DNA of 7,290 nucleotides from an uncultured Mycoplasmatota bacterium (GCA_900552975.1 UWSL01000076.1:1-7290); one strand, 5' to 3'; shown: positions 1 through 6,798, counted from the first letter of the stretch. Notes: a model not told the origin generated them from the letters alone. A program made the numbers and translations.

Positions 1-13
1 CCGACACAATAAA

Positions 14-316
14 TCAATCCTCAAATTTTTCAGACTTTAAATGTAGTATATAATTAGAACAAATTCCTTTTGCAATATATTGTTCAATAAAACCCTCACT
101 TAATTCGTCAGTTATTGGATCTTCAACATTCCTATTTTGAATTACATCTTTAAGAATTTTTTCATTTTCTTGCAGTTTTTTCCATATTTTATCTAAATCA
201 AAATTATATTTTAATGCAGCACTTTTCAATTTTTGATATTCTTCCCAATTTGGCATTTTCCCAGTATATTTTGAATAGTACTCTCTAACTCTTTGTTCAA
301 ATTCTAATTCTGTCAT
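14..316 (-). CDS. Hypothetical protein, 100 aa, small and highly charged
   Basis: I do not recognise this protein. It is 100 residues, rich in Lys, Glu, Tyr and Asn, with no signal peptide, membrane segment or Cys/His metal site (a single Cys near residue 86). It looks mostly helical: residues 1-62 alternate charged and hydrophobic positions, followed by an acidic linker at about 64-75 and a short C-terminal part. The start is placed at ATG 314-316 because AAAGGA lies about 7 nt upstream; the frame also opens at a TTG at 332-334, but that codon lies next to the SD and has none of its own. A good promoter lies at 365-392, so it is probably a single transcription unit. It lies 286 bp downstream of the transglutaminase-like gene on the same strand. 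The SD, promoter and sensible codon use make a real gene likely; the function is unknown. Confidence 0.7.
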   Translation of the reverse strand: MTELEFEQRVREYYSKYTGKMPNWEEYQKLKSAALKYNFDLDKIWKKLQENEKILKDVIQNRNVEDPITDELSEGFIEQYIAKGICSNYILHLKSEKFED

Positions 317-364
317 TTTAATTTTCCTTTGCAAATTTCTATTTTTATTTTTTTTAGAACAACC

Positions 365-392
365 ATTATTACAAGATGTTACAATATGTCAG
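365..392 (-). promoter_or_regulatory. Sigma-A-type promoter for the 100-aa gene
   Basis: On the minus strand a -35 CTGACA (387-392) is followed after 16 bp by an extended -10, TGT-AATAAT (365-373). The predicted transcription start is near 358, which leaves a leader of about 40 nt containing the AAAGGA Shine-Dalgarno. An 8-mer TTAGAACA (354-361, plus strand) sits across the predicted start site, an operator-like position; the same 8-mer recurs nearby. The promoter call rests on match to consensus only. Confidence 0.5.
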
Positions 393-452
393 TTACATTT
401 ATTTTTTCTTGATAAGTTCTGAATAGTTTAATTTTCGTTCAATATAAATTTT

Positions 453-502
453 TATTTGTGTTCTAAAATGAAAAGACTTTCTACATGATTAGAACACATA
501 TT
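453..502. repeat. Inverted repeat, 14-bp arms, 22-nt spacer
   Basis: The arm 453-466 (ending TGTGTTCTAA) is the reverse complement of 489-502 (beginning TTAGAACACA), with 13 of 14 positions matching and the inner 10 bp perfect. Neither strand has a T-run after the arm, so it does not look like an intrinsic terminator. It lies between the transglutaminase-like gene and the promoter of the 100-aa gene. It could be a regulator site or the remnant of a small mobile element. Confidence 0.5.
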
Positions 503-602
503 ATAATTAATTTCTTGTTATTTTATAACTGACTATGTTATAGTGTATAAACTAAATAAATACAATTTTTACTATGATCTTTATTTTTGGGCTTTAAAAT
601 GA

Positions 603-1337
603 TTACCTAATTTTTTTGCCTTCTTCACTTATTTGAATATTATATTTACCAAAGGAATCATATATTCTATCCCCTGTATTTATTTGACCGGCATTAAACA
701 AAGTTTGTACTTGTTCTATATTTATTGCTTTAATGTAAGGCTGATACTTAATTCGACCATTAATCTCTACCTGAATATCTTTACTCACATCATATAAATA
801 AAATTTCTCATTAACTCTCAATATATTATAAGCATGCGGAACTTGCTCATCTTTATCATAGATATTACCAACAACAAAATATGATTCTACGCCTAACAAG
901 GTAACTAAATTTTGCACAATAGCGGCTCGTTCAGTGCATATTGCTGTATTTTTTCTAGCTAAAGTAGAAATATCTATCCTTTTTCCAGGTGGAGTACTCC
1001 TTATTATTTGTTCTCTTATTTCTGGCTTAGTATATTCTCCAAAATAAAATATAGTAAAAGAATAAACTCTATTCAAAGCATCACTAATATTTTTTATTTC
1101 ACATTTTCTTAACCCATCAAAAAAATAATAAGCATAATTATTATCATTAATTATCCAATCAGAATAAACATTTGATATTTTAGTATTATTGTCTATAAAA
1201 CCTTTATGTGGTAATATGTGTTCCATACCTATCACATTTTCATGTTCAGTGTTATTAATAGCGTTAGCAATTTCCTTGTCTACAAATTTTTTTAAATCAT
1301 CAGCATTCTTTATTAAAGCTAGTTCCTCAAAATTCAT
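603..1337 (-). CDS. Transglutaminase-like (papain-fold) domain protein, 244 aa
   Basis: The protein is 244 residues with no signal peptide or membrane segment, so probably cytosolic. The middle and C-terminal part show the transglutaminase-like superfamily pattern: a Cys at the start of a helix (Cys134 in NTAICTERAAIVQNLVTLLG), then a strand ending in V-V-G (155-157), His168 in P-H-A-Y-N-I-L, and Asp183 in F-Y-L-Y-D-V. This Cys-His-Asp order is the catalytic set of the fold, and all three residues are present, so an active thiol enzyme (peptidase, transpeptidase or amide-transfer type) is plausible. Residues 1-125 are not recognised. The start has GGAGG (1348-1352) 10 nt upstream and an extended -10 promoter before that. 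It stands alone, with 570 bp of non-coding DNA upstream and 286 bp downstream, so context gives no substrate. Domain call is fairly firm; biological role is unknown. Confidence 0.8.
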   Translation of the reverse strand: MNFEELALIKNADDLKKFVDKEIANAINNTEHENVIGMEHILPHKGFIDNNTKISNVYSDWIINDNNYAYYFFDGLRKCEIKNISDALNRVYSFTIFYFGEYTKPEIREQIIRSTPPGKRIDISTLARKNTAICTERAAIVQNLVTLLGVESYFVVGNIYDKDEQVPHAYNILRVNEKFYLYDVSKDIQVEINGRIKYQPYIKAINIEQVQTLFNAGQINTGDRIYDSFGKYNIQISEEGKKIR

Positions 1338-1368
1338 TTTTTATTTTCCTCCATATAATTACTTTTTA

Positions 1369-1377
1369 AGTATAACA
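1369..1377 (-). promoter_or_regulatory. Extended -10 promoter for the transglutaminase-like gene
   Basis: The minus strand reads TG-T-TATACT here, one mismatch from the extended -10 consensus TGnTATAAT. The -35 region is weak (TTTATT at 17 bp spacing), which is usual for extended -10 promoters. The predicted start near 1362 gives a leader of about 25 nt carrying the GGAGG site at 1348-1352. Confidence 0.5.
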
Positions 1378-1949
1378 TGAAGTTTGTTAGAAATAAAATT
1401 TTATTCATTATATAAAAAAATATCTATTTCTAAAACTATAAAAACAGATAAAATTTTCTTATTTAAATTTAACAAAGCGATAGTTTTATACAAATAACAT
1501 ATGGTCTGAGGCTGTATAAGGATGCATTATTATACTATGTTAAATATTTTTTCTATTGAGTGTCATCTATATTGGACGAAACTATTAATAGTTTTTATGA
1601 ATATTCTTAATATATCAAGTAAGTCTTTTCCGGTATAATTATCAATAATTATTATCTTTTCTTCTGATAACTTAAAAATTTCCATTAAAACTATTATGCA
1701 TCGTATATATCAAATTATTTTTCTAATTTAATCAAACATAATAATTTTTAACAAAATAAATGAAATTTTTAAGGTTTATAATTTTACAAAGTCATTATTC
1801 TATAAGATTTTTACGACATAGCACAGTAACACATTCCACGTGAAATTATTAGGCTATTTCATATATAGTCTGTTATAGCACTATTTTTCAACGGTTATAG
1901 CGTCTTTTCTTGTTCTTAATTATCTACTCAGTCCTCTTGCGAAAATAAG
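1378..1949. other. A/T-rich gene-poor stretch with small repeats
   Basis: No convincing gene is seen in about 570 bp. The DNA is extremely A/T-rich (8 G/C in the 60 bases from 1741). It holds a 9-bp inverted repeat (TAAAACTAT 1431-1439 and ATAGTTTTA 1480-1488), a 16-bp perfect palindrome at 1579-1594, another AAAACTATTA at 1687-1696, and a direct repeat GTTATAGC at 1872-1879 and 1894-1901. One minus-strand frame, 1563-1685, would encode 40 residues starting MEIFKLSEEK. It has natural-looking composition but no Shine-Dalgarno, so it may be a gene remnant. The stretch may be decayed coding or mobile DNA. Confidence 0.5.
1579..1594. repeat. 16-bp perfect palindrome AAACTATTAATAGTTT
   Basis: This is a self-complementary 16-mer with no spacer. 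The half-site AAACTAT (or ATAGTTT) recurs at 1432-1439, 1480-1487 and 1688-1694 in the same non-coding stretch. It may be a protein-binding site or chance in very A/T-rich DNA. Confidence 0.4.
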
Positions 1950-2243
1950 CTATTTTATTAGATTATTCATTTTAAGAGCCTTTTCAATTCTGGATTGAAA
2001 TTCTTCCTCTTGTTCAAGTTCATAATCCTCTTCGATCTCTGCTTCGCATTGTGGACATATGTAGCCCTTCAAAAACACATCATCCCCAAATGAAAAGTCT
2101 GATAAATTATCAATGCCACAAAAATTCCACGCACTTCTCTTTTGTGTAATATCGAAGATGTTGTTGGTTTCCTTGGTGGCTCTGTCTTCGGTATACTTAT
2201 GAAGCAATAATTTCTTATAAATAGCAAGTCTTAACTGTGGCAT
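1950..2243 (-). CDS. Hypothetical protein, 97 aa, with Cys-Pro-x-Cys motif
   Basis: The 97-residue product is not recognised. Residues 1-30 are basic. Residues 38-68 hold a Trp-Asn-Phe-Cys-Gly element (Cys42) and a Y-I-C-P-Q-C knuckle (Cys63, Cys66) like half of a zinc ribbon. Residues 70-82 are strongly acidic (E-I-E-E-D-Y-E-L-E-Q-E-E-E), followed by a short helical tail. The ATG comes 2 nt after the traX stop, and no Shine-Dalgarno precedes it, so translation would depend on coupling to traX. Only one full Cys pair is present, so the ORF may be a fragment of a larger protein. Its codon use and higher G+C (25 of 60 bases from 2041) match traX and differ from the DNA downstream, which supports shared origin with traX. 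I am fairly sure the frame was once coding, unsure that it is intact. Confidence 0.5.
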   Translation of the reverse strand: MPQLRLAIYKKLLLHKYTEDRATKETNNIFDITQKRSAWNFCGIDNLSDFSFGDDVFLKGYICPQCEAEIEEDYELEQEEEFQSRIEKALKMNNLIK

Positions 2244-2245
2244 AA

Positions 2246-3007
2246 TTAGAGATTAAAGTAAAAACGAATGATCCCAATTATTAAAAGATGAACTGGATAG
2301 AAGAGATAATTTAACCATTTGTACTGTTTACCCCTCTTGCCATTGTATGTTATGGTCATAGCAAATCCTAAGAATGAATATAGCTCCTTGATTATAGAAA
2401 TATATCCAATTGCAGCACTCATCACAGGTCTATCGTAGAAAATATAGAAAACATAGGCAATGATGATTGCGTGATAGTCGTAGTCAAGGCTAAGTAGCAT
2501 CGCCAAAAGTCCGAATGCCATCACGATTACAACAGAAATTCCGTACCAAAGAAATTTATTTTTTATCTTGCCTTTAAGCTCATCGATTATCCAAACCGTT
2601 ACTAGGCAAAGGGCTAATGTGAACATTATATTGTTCCAATTTGGATTGTAAAACACTTTTGAAGTGAATATATCGAATGGAACTTCTGCAATAATTCCAA
2701 ATAAAATTAAATTTATAAGATATTTTTTCGTATTCTTGGTTTTGAAAAATCCTTCCACAACGAAAAATATAAATATTGGAAAGGCAATCCTTCCTAGAAT
2801 TGAAAATATATTTGAAATATATAGAAGCGCTCCTTTGCCATCTAAAAGCGGTGCAACTATCCCGTTATTTACATGGTCTATTAGCATTGAAAGAAATGCA
2901 ATATACTTGAGTTGCGCACCATTTAAAATCTGAAACTTCTTTATTTTTTCTCTATTAAAACGTCTATTTAAATCCATCAATTTTTCTTCTTTTACGATTT
3001 CGTTCAT
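2246..3007 (-). CDS. traX: TraX family membrane protein
   Basis: The 253-residue polytopic membrane protein matches the TraX family. After a charged N-terminus (1-28), the family hallmarks run in order: N-G-A-Q-L-K-Y-I-A with M-L-I-D-H (29-45), L-G-R-I-A-F-P-I-F with V-V-E-G-F (71-87), a K-N-T-K-K-Y-L segment (91-97), A-E-V-P-F-D (107-112), N-N-I-M-F-T-L (125-131), L-D-Y-D-Y-H (174-179) and the C-terminal K-W-L-N-Y-L-F-Y-P-V-H-L (230-241). Most of 33-250 is hydrophobic helices. The prototype, F-plasmid TraX, N-acetylates pilin; Bacillota homologues are usually chromosomal or on mobile elements, and their acyl acceptor is unknown. No pilin or conjugation gene is present here, so conjugation is not implied. 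The start is ATG 3005-3007 with GAGGAG 7 nt upstream, not the GTG 15 nt earlier, which overlaps that site. Family call is firm. Confidence 0.9.
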   Translation of the reverse strand: MNEIVKEEKLMDLNRRFNREKIKKFQILNGAQLKYIAFLSMLIDHVNNGIVAPLLDGKGALLYISNIFSILGRIAFPIFIFFVVEGFFKTKNTKKYLINLILFGIIAEVPFDIFTSKVFYNPNWNNIMFTLALCLVTVWIIDELKGKIKNKFLWYGISVVIVMAFGLLAMLLSLDYDYHAIIIAYVFYIFYDRPVMSAAIGYISIIKELYSFLGFAMTITYNGKRGKQYKWLNYLFYPVHLLIIGIIRFYFNL

Positions 3008-3038
3008 TTTGGTTCTCCTCACTTATGAAAATGTGTAA

Positions 3039-3063
3039 GCAATAATCCAATAAATATTATTGC
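3039..3063. repeat. Inverted repeat GCAATAAT-N9-ATTATTGC upstream of traX
   Basis: Perfect 8-bp arms (3039-3046 and 3056-3063) flank a 9-nt spacer, 31 bp upstream of the traX start and 34 bp past the methyltransferase stop. No T-run follows on the minus strand, so an intrinsic terminator is unlikely. The position fits an operator or a weak hairpin in the traX leader. I could not place a good promoter around it. Confidence 0.4.
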
Positions 3064-3097
3064 AGATAGCTTGTTTTTTTTAACGGTTTGGGTGACT

Positions 3098-4306
3098 TTA
3101 GTCCTGCACTTTTGACATCAAACAGACACTCTCCACATGGTAAGTATATGAAAACATATCAAAGCCTTTTAAAGTCTTTATTTCATAAAAATTTAAAAGT
3201 TCTTTTAAATCACGAGCTAAAGTAATAGGATCACAGGAAATATAAATAATCTTAGTTGGTTTAAAAGCGATTATGGTCTTCAAAGAAGTTTTATCTAAAC
3301 CCGAACGAGGTGGATCAACAATTATAGTATCAATCTGATCTTTAATTTGAGGTAATACTTTAGAGGTATTGCCAAGCATATAATATGCATTAGCGACTTT
3401 ATTAATTTGGGCATTGGAAACAGCATTTAAAATAGCATTTTTAACAATTTCAATACCATAAATTTTACGAGTATTTTTTGAAACACTGATACCTAAGGTA
3501 CCAACACCACAATATAAGTCTAAAATAACTTCGTTTTTATTAACATATTTTTTTAATTCATCAAAGATAAGAGAACAAACATAACGATTTACTTGAAAAA
3601 AAGAATCATAAGATATCGTATAGAAGTAATTATTAATTATTTCAACAAATTTATTTTCACCGTATATTGTTTCATTATTTAAAATGATACCAACTATTTT
3701 ATGATTATTTTTTAGTGAATTAATGTCAATCTTAGGATTCTCAGTTGTTTTTAACCAAATTAATAATTCTTGATGATAGTTAGAACGAATCGTTACTTCC
3801 CCATTTTGTAAATTTAAATACTTAAGATCTTTAATAACGTCATTTATTTCAGGAGATGCTAAGTAACAGGTTGTAATTTTTATAAAATCATGAGAAGAAG
3901 ATTCATAGTAACCATAAGAACTATTAATAACTTTTAAAGTTATTTTATTACGATAATGTAAAGGATTAGGGTTGGCAATAATTGGTATATCCATCGTAAG
4001 ATGAGTATACTTATAAAAAATATCTTCTAATTTTTCTTTTTTATAAACTAAGGTATCTTCATAATTCATAGTAAGAAGAGGACAACCTCCACATTTATCG
4101 GCATAGGGACATAATGATGGGATACGCTTAGAACTTTTAGTAAGATATTTAGTAACAACTGCTTCATTATATTTTTTTGTTTCTTTAATTATTCTTAAGT
4201 TAACAAATTCCCCTGGCAAAGCATTTTTTACAAAAGTAATTTTAGAATCTATATAACAAATACCACGACCTTGGTTATCTAATTTTTCTATTTTAATGTC
4301 ATTCAT
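3098..4306 (-). CDS. rlmD: 23S rRNA (uracil-5-)-methyltransferase, RlmD/RlmCD (TrmA/RumA) family
   Basis: This 402-residue SAM-dependent enzyme makes 5-methyluridine in RNA. Residues 1-55 fit a TRAM RNA-binding domain. Four Cys for an iron-sulphur cluster are present (Cys66, Cys72, Cys75 as C-x5-C-x2-C, and Cys147). The methyltransferase core shows S-Y-D-S-F-F-Q-V-N (232-240), the SAM loop L-D-L-Y-C-G-V-G-T-L-G (262-272), I-V-D-P-P-R-S-G-L-D (329-338), the nucleophile Cys358 in Y-I-S-C-D-P, and the probable base Glu392 in H-V-E-S-V. All catalytic residues are intact. Bacillus RlmCD modifies U747 and U1939 of 23S rRNA; which site this one uses cannot be told. It is somewhat short for the family (about 430-460 is usual). 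GAGG (4315-4318) lies 8 nt before the ATG. It diverges from the ger operon with about 108 bp between the starts. Codon use is very A/T-rich like the ger genes. Confidence 0.93.
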   Translation of the reverse strand: MNDIKIEKLDNQGRGICYIDSKITFVKNALPGEFVNLRIIKETKKYNEAVVTKYLTKSSKRIPSLCPYADKCGGCPLLTMNYEDTLVYKKEKLEDIFYKYTHLTMDIPIIANPNPLHYRNKITLKVINSSYGYYESSSHDFIKITTCYLASPEINDVIKDLKYLNLQNGEVTIRSNYHQELLIWLKTTENPKIDINSLKNNHKIVGIILNNETIYGENKFVEIINNYFYTISYDSFFQVNRYVCSLIFDELKKYVNKNEVILDLYCGVGTLGISVSKNTRKIYGIEIVKNAILNAVSNAQINKVANAYYMLGNTSKVLPQIKDQIDTIIVDPPRSGLDKTSLKTIIAFKPTKIIYISCDPITLARDLKELLNFYEIKTLKGFDMFSYTYHVESVCLMSKVQD

Positions 4307-4414
4307 ATAAAAAACCTCAACCTTATTATAAACTATTTATGATATTTTTTCTTATTTATTTTAAAGAAGATAATATTTTAGTAATTATTGGTAATAATAA
4401 AAATGGTGATAACT
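4307..4414. promoter_or_regulatory. Divergent promoter region, rlmD and ger operon
   Basis: This 108-bp gap must carry start signals for both directions. On the minus strand a perfect TATAAT occurs at 4325-4330, but its start would fall at about 4318, on the first base of the GAGG ribosome site, giving an unusually short leader; no good -35 is visible. On the plus strand TAATAT at 4371-4376 is a weak -10 without a clear -35. I looked for the forespore sigma-G -10 pattern CATnnTA, expected for ger operons, and saw none in the gap. The actual promoters are unresolved. Confidence 0.3.
4405..4410 (+). promoter_or_regulatory. Ribosome binding site GGTGAT deciding the gerKA start
   Basis: GGTGAT pairs with the 16S anti-Shine-Dalgarno end and lies 4 nt before ATG 4415-4417. 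This favours that codon over ATG 4403-4405, which overlaps the site, and over TTG 4388-4390. The downstream genes use the same register: AAGGTGA before gerKC and GAGGTGAT before gerKB. Confidence 0.6.
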
Positions 4415-5788
4415 ATGTATGAGTATCTAAAAAAAGAATTTAATAATAGTAGTGATTTAAAATATAAAAGTAATGCTGATGTTAAAGTAGTTTACTTAGA
4501 AAGTCTTTGTAGTAGTGATAAGATAAATGAGTACATTTTAAAAAATATTGCTTTAAATCAAAAATATATTTATTTACGTGATGTGGTAAGTGGACCAAGT
4601 ATCGTTTTTTTAACGGAACGAAAACAAATAAGTTTTTATTTATTAAATGGTTATGCTTTAGTTTATAATGACAAAGAAATGTTGGTTTGTGAAGTTAAGG
4701 CTGAACTATTTCGTGCTGTGTCCCCACCCAATTCTGAGCCCTCGGTAAATGGCCCTAAAGATTCATTTAATGAAAATATTGTAATGAATTTAGGATTAAT
4801 AAAAAGACGAATAAAAAGTGAAAAATTGATTAATGAAGATTTTTTTATTGGGCGTGAGAGTAAAACAAAGTTATCTTTACTATATATAAAAGGAATTGCC
4901 AAGAAAAAACATGTCGAATTTATTCAAAAGAAGCTAGAAGCTTTAGATATAGATGGTTTGGTTGATATCGAGGCATTACATACATTAATTGGGGATCAAA
5001 AAGATACATTACCAACAATTTTAAAAACAGAACGACCGGATAAAGTTAGTAGTGCTCTTTTAGAAGGAAAGATTGTTTTAATAGCGGATAATTCACCTTA
5101 TGCTTTAATAATGCCAGCTTTTTTTGTTGATTTTATAAATCCCCAAGGAGATTTGTATGTTAAACCTATTAATATAAATCTTTTAAAAGTGTTAAGATTT
5201 TCTTGCTTATTTATTACCATTTTGTTGCCGGCTTTATATATTTCAATTATTAATTATAATCAAGAAGCTATCCCATTAAATTTATTACTATCTTTTCAGT
5301 CCGCAAGGAATGGTGTGCCCTTTCCCTCAGCTTTTGAAGCTATTTTTATGATTTTTGTTTGTTCTATCTTACGTGAAAGTGATATTAGATTTCCTTCTAG
5401 TTATGGAAGTTCAATTTCAATATTAGGAGCATTGATTCTAGGTGAAGCAGCCGTTAATGCTAATATAGCTAGTCCGATTATGATTATTATCATTGGATTA
5501 ACATTCATCTCAGCTTTAGTATTTACGAATGGTGATTTAATTAACGGTTTACGTTATTATCGCTTAGCTTTATTAATAAGTGCTTGCTTTTTAGGTCTTT
5601 ATGGCATGCTTTGTTGTTTATTTATCATTGTCTTGCAAATAACTAGTATGGAAAGTTTTGAAGAACCATATTTGTATCCCCTAACGCCATTTGATAAAAC
5701 ATACTTATTTAAAACCGTATTAAGAAAAAGTAAAGATATGAAACGAAGTAAATTATTATCTAATAATGAATATAAGGTGAAAAGATGA
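4415..5788 (+). CDS. gerKA: Spore germination protein, GerA/GerKA family (receptor A subunit)
   Basis: The 457-residue product is the A subunit of a nutrient germinant receptor, an inner-spore-membrane complex with B and C subunits. The N-terminal soluble domain (1-255) shows the family's S-E-P-S-V-N-G-P-K-D-S-F (107-118), N-L-G-L-I-K-R-R-I (125-133), G-R-E-S-K-T-K-L (146-153), T-E-R-P-D-K-V (205-211) and L-L-E-G-K-I-V (215-221). The membrane domain begins near 258 and contains L-P-A-L-Y (271-275), N-G-V-P-F-P (299-304), R-E-S-D-I-R-F-P (320-327), G-A-L-I-L-G-E-A-A-V (338-347) and a last hydrophobic stretch at 384-409, then a basic tail. About five membrane segments are visible. Where many relatives have Arg-Gly-Pro at 112-114, this one has Asn-Gly-Pro. 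It is near full length for the family and starts the operon; its stop overlaps the gerKC start by 4 bp. Which germinant it senses cannot be inferred. Confidence 0.93.
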   Translation: MYEYLKKEFNNSSDLKYKSNADVKVVYLESLCSSDKINEYILKNIALNQKYIYLRDVVSGPSIVFLTERKQISFYLLNGYALVYNDKEMLVCEVKAELFRAVSPPNSEPSVNGPKDSFNENIVMNLGLIKRRIKSEKLINEDFFIGRESKTKLSLLYIKGIAKKKHVEFIQKKLEALDIDGLVDIEALHTLIGDQKDTLPTILKTERPDKVSSALLEGKIVLIADNSPYALIMPAFFVDFINPQGDLYVKPININLLKVLRFSCLFITILLPALYISIINYNQEAIPLNLLLSFQSARNGVPFPSAFEAIFMIFVCSILRESDIRFPSSYGSSISILGALILGEAAVNANIASPIMIIIIGLTFISALVFTNGDLINGLRYYRLALLISACFLGLYGMLCCLFIIVLQITSMESFEEPYLYPLTPFDKTYLFKTVLRKSKDMKRSKLLSNNEYKVKR

Positions 5789-6798
5789 AAAAAATAATAC
5801 TTATTTTATTTTGTTTATTTATGGTAACGGGATGCTTTGATTATCGAGAATTAAATGATATTAATATTATTAATAGTATTGGCGTGGACTATGTTGATGA
5901 TGAATATGTCGTTTATTTTGAAACAATCAAAAATAAGAAAAGTGAAAGTGCAACTACAAGTATCGTTAAAGCACAAGATAAGATGTTTGCTAAAGCAATT
6001 AATAAAGCAATTAATAATGCTGGTAAAAGTGTTTATTTAAAACATGTTAAATTACTTATTATTGGCGAGGACTTAGCAGAAAAAGGAATTAGTGATGTCG
6101 TTGATTATTTGGTTAGAGAAATTAGTCTTAGTACATCTTTTTTTACTATTGTTGCTAAAGAACCAAAGAAAATTTTAAAAACCAGTAATAATGGCGATGC
6201 AATAAGTAATATTATCGTTGATACAATTAAATCGAATATGGATGCTGATACCTTAGACAATATTGATATCATTGCTAGTAATTTATATAATGATAAAATT
6301 GATATTATCCTACCCTATGTCAAAATAAGTGGCAAAAATGTTGACTTAGAAAATATCGGCTATTTTAAAAAAGATAAAATGATGGGCCAATATAATAATC
6401 GTATTTTTAATTTTCTAATGTTAAAAAGTAAAAATATTGAATTTGAAAATAAAGGTAATATTTTAAGTATATATGATAAAAAAATTACTTTTAAAGTTGA
6501 AAAAGATAAAATAACAATTAATGTTAAGGGCTTAGGCAAAGTAAAGAAAATAAACGAAGATATTAATTTAAAAAAGAAAAAAAGCTATGAAGAATTAGAA
6601 AAAGAAATAAATAAAGTAATATATGAGGAAATCAAAGAATTTATTGAAGTTACAAGAAATGATGAAAGTGATGTTTTAGGCTTTAGAAACCTTTATTATA
6701 AAAAGTATCAAAAAAATATAAATAACATTAACTATGAAATAAATACAAACATTAAAGTAAGTAAAAATGGTGCAATATATGAGGTGATTCATGATTAA
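5785..6798 (+). CDS. gerKC: Ger(x)C family germination lipoprotein (receptor C subunit)
   Basis: The 337-residue product has a lipoprotein signal peptide: M-K-K, a hydrophobic run, and the lipobox V-T-G-C with Cys17 as the lipidated residue. The mature start, C-F-D-Y-R-E-L-N-D, followed by I-I-N-S-I-G-V-D-Y (28-36), is typical of GerC proteins. Further family features are K-H-V-K-L-L-I-I-G-E-D-L-A-E-K-G-I (86-102) and Y-L-V-R-E (108-112) in the first domain. The C-terminal half (about 190-337) is Lys/Asn-rich and less conserved. It is anchored on the outer face of the spore inner membrane and supports receptor assembly. It is slightly short (relatives are often 360-400). The start is fixed by AAGGTGA and a 4-bp ATGA overlap with gerKA; its end overlaps the gerKB start by 8 bp, so the three genes are translationally linked. 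Very low G+C (11 of 60 bases from 6541). Confidence 0.9.
   Translation: MKKIILILFCLFMVTGCFDYRELNDINIINSIGVDYVDDEYVVYFETIKNKKSESATTSIVKAQDKMFAKAINKAINNAGKSVYLKHVKLLIIGEDLAEKGISDVVDYLVREISLSTSFFTIVAKEPKKILKTSNNGDAISNIIVDTIKSNMDADTLDNIDIIASNLYNDKIDIILPYVKISGKNVDLENIGYFKKDKMMGQYNNRIFNFLMLKSKNIEFENKGNILSIYDKKITFKVEKDKITINVKGLGKVKKINEDINLKKKKSYEELEKEINKVIYEEIKEFIEVTRNDESDVLGFRNLYYKKYQKNINNINYEINTNIKVSKNGAIYEVIHD

Noticed and set aside
517..540. Short hairpins (such as GTTAT-TTT-ATAAC) after the transglutaminase-like gene, considered as a terminator
   Set aside because: Stems of only about 5 A/T-rich pairs and no following T-run on the minus strand.
1189..1380. Plus-strand frame of 63 codons
   Set aside because: It is antisense to the transglutaminase-like gene and has no Shine-Dalgarno site; treated as a shadow frame.
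1872..1901. Direct repeat GTTATAGC twice, considered as a CRISPR-like or tracr-like element
   Set aside because: Only two 8-bp copies 22 bp apart, no full-length repeats, no spacers and no cas genes.
2664..2933. Plus-strand frame of 89 codons
   Set aside because: It lies wholly within traX on the opposite strand; the minus-strand protein has clear family motifs.
2246..3007. traX as evidence for a conjugative element
   Set aside because: No relaxase, type IV secretion, pilin, integrase or att site is visible, and TraX-family genes commonly stand alone in Bacillota.
3068..3085. T-run on the plus strand beside rlmD, considered as an intrinsic terminator
   Set aside because: The T-run is on the wrong strand for rlmD, there is no G/C-rich stem, and no plus-strand gene precedes it.
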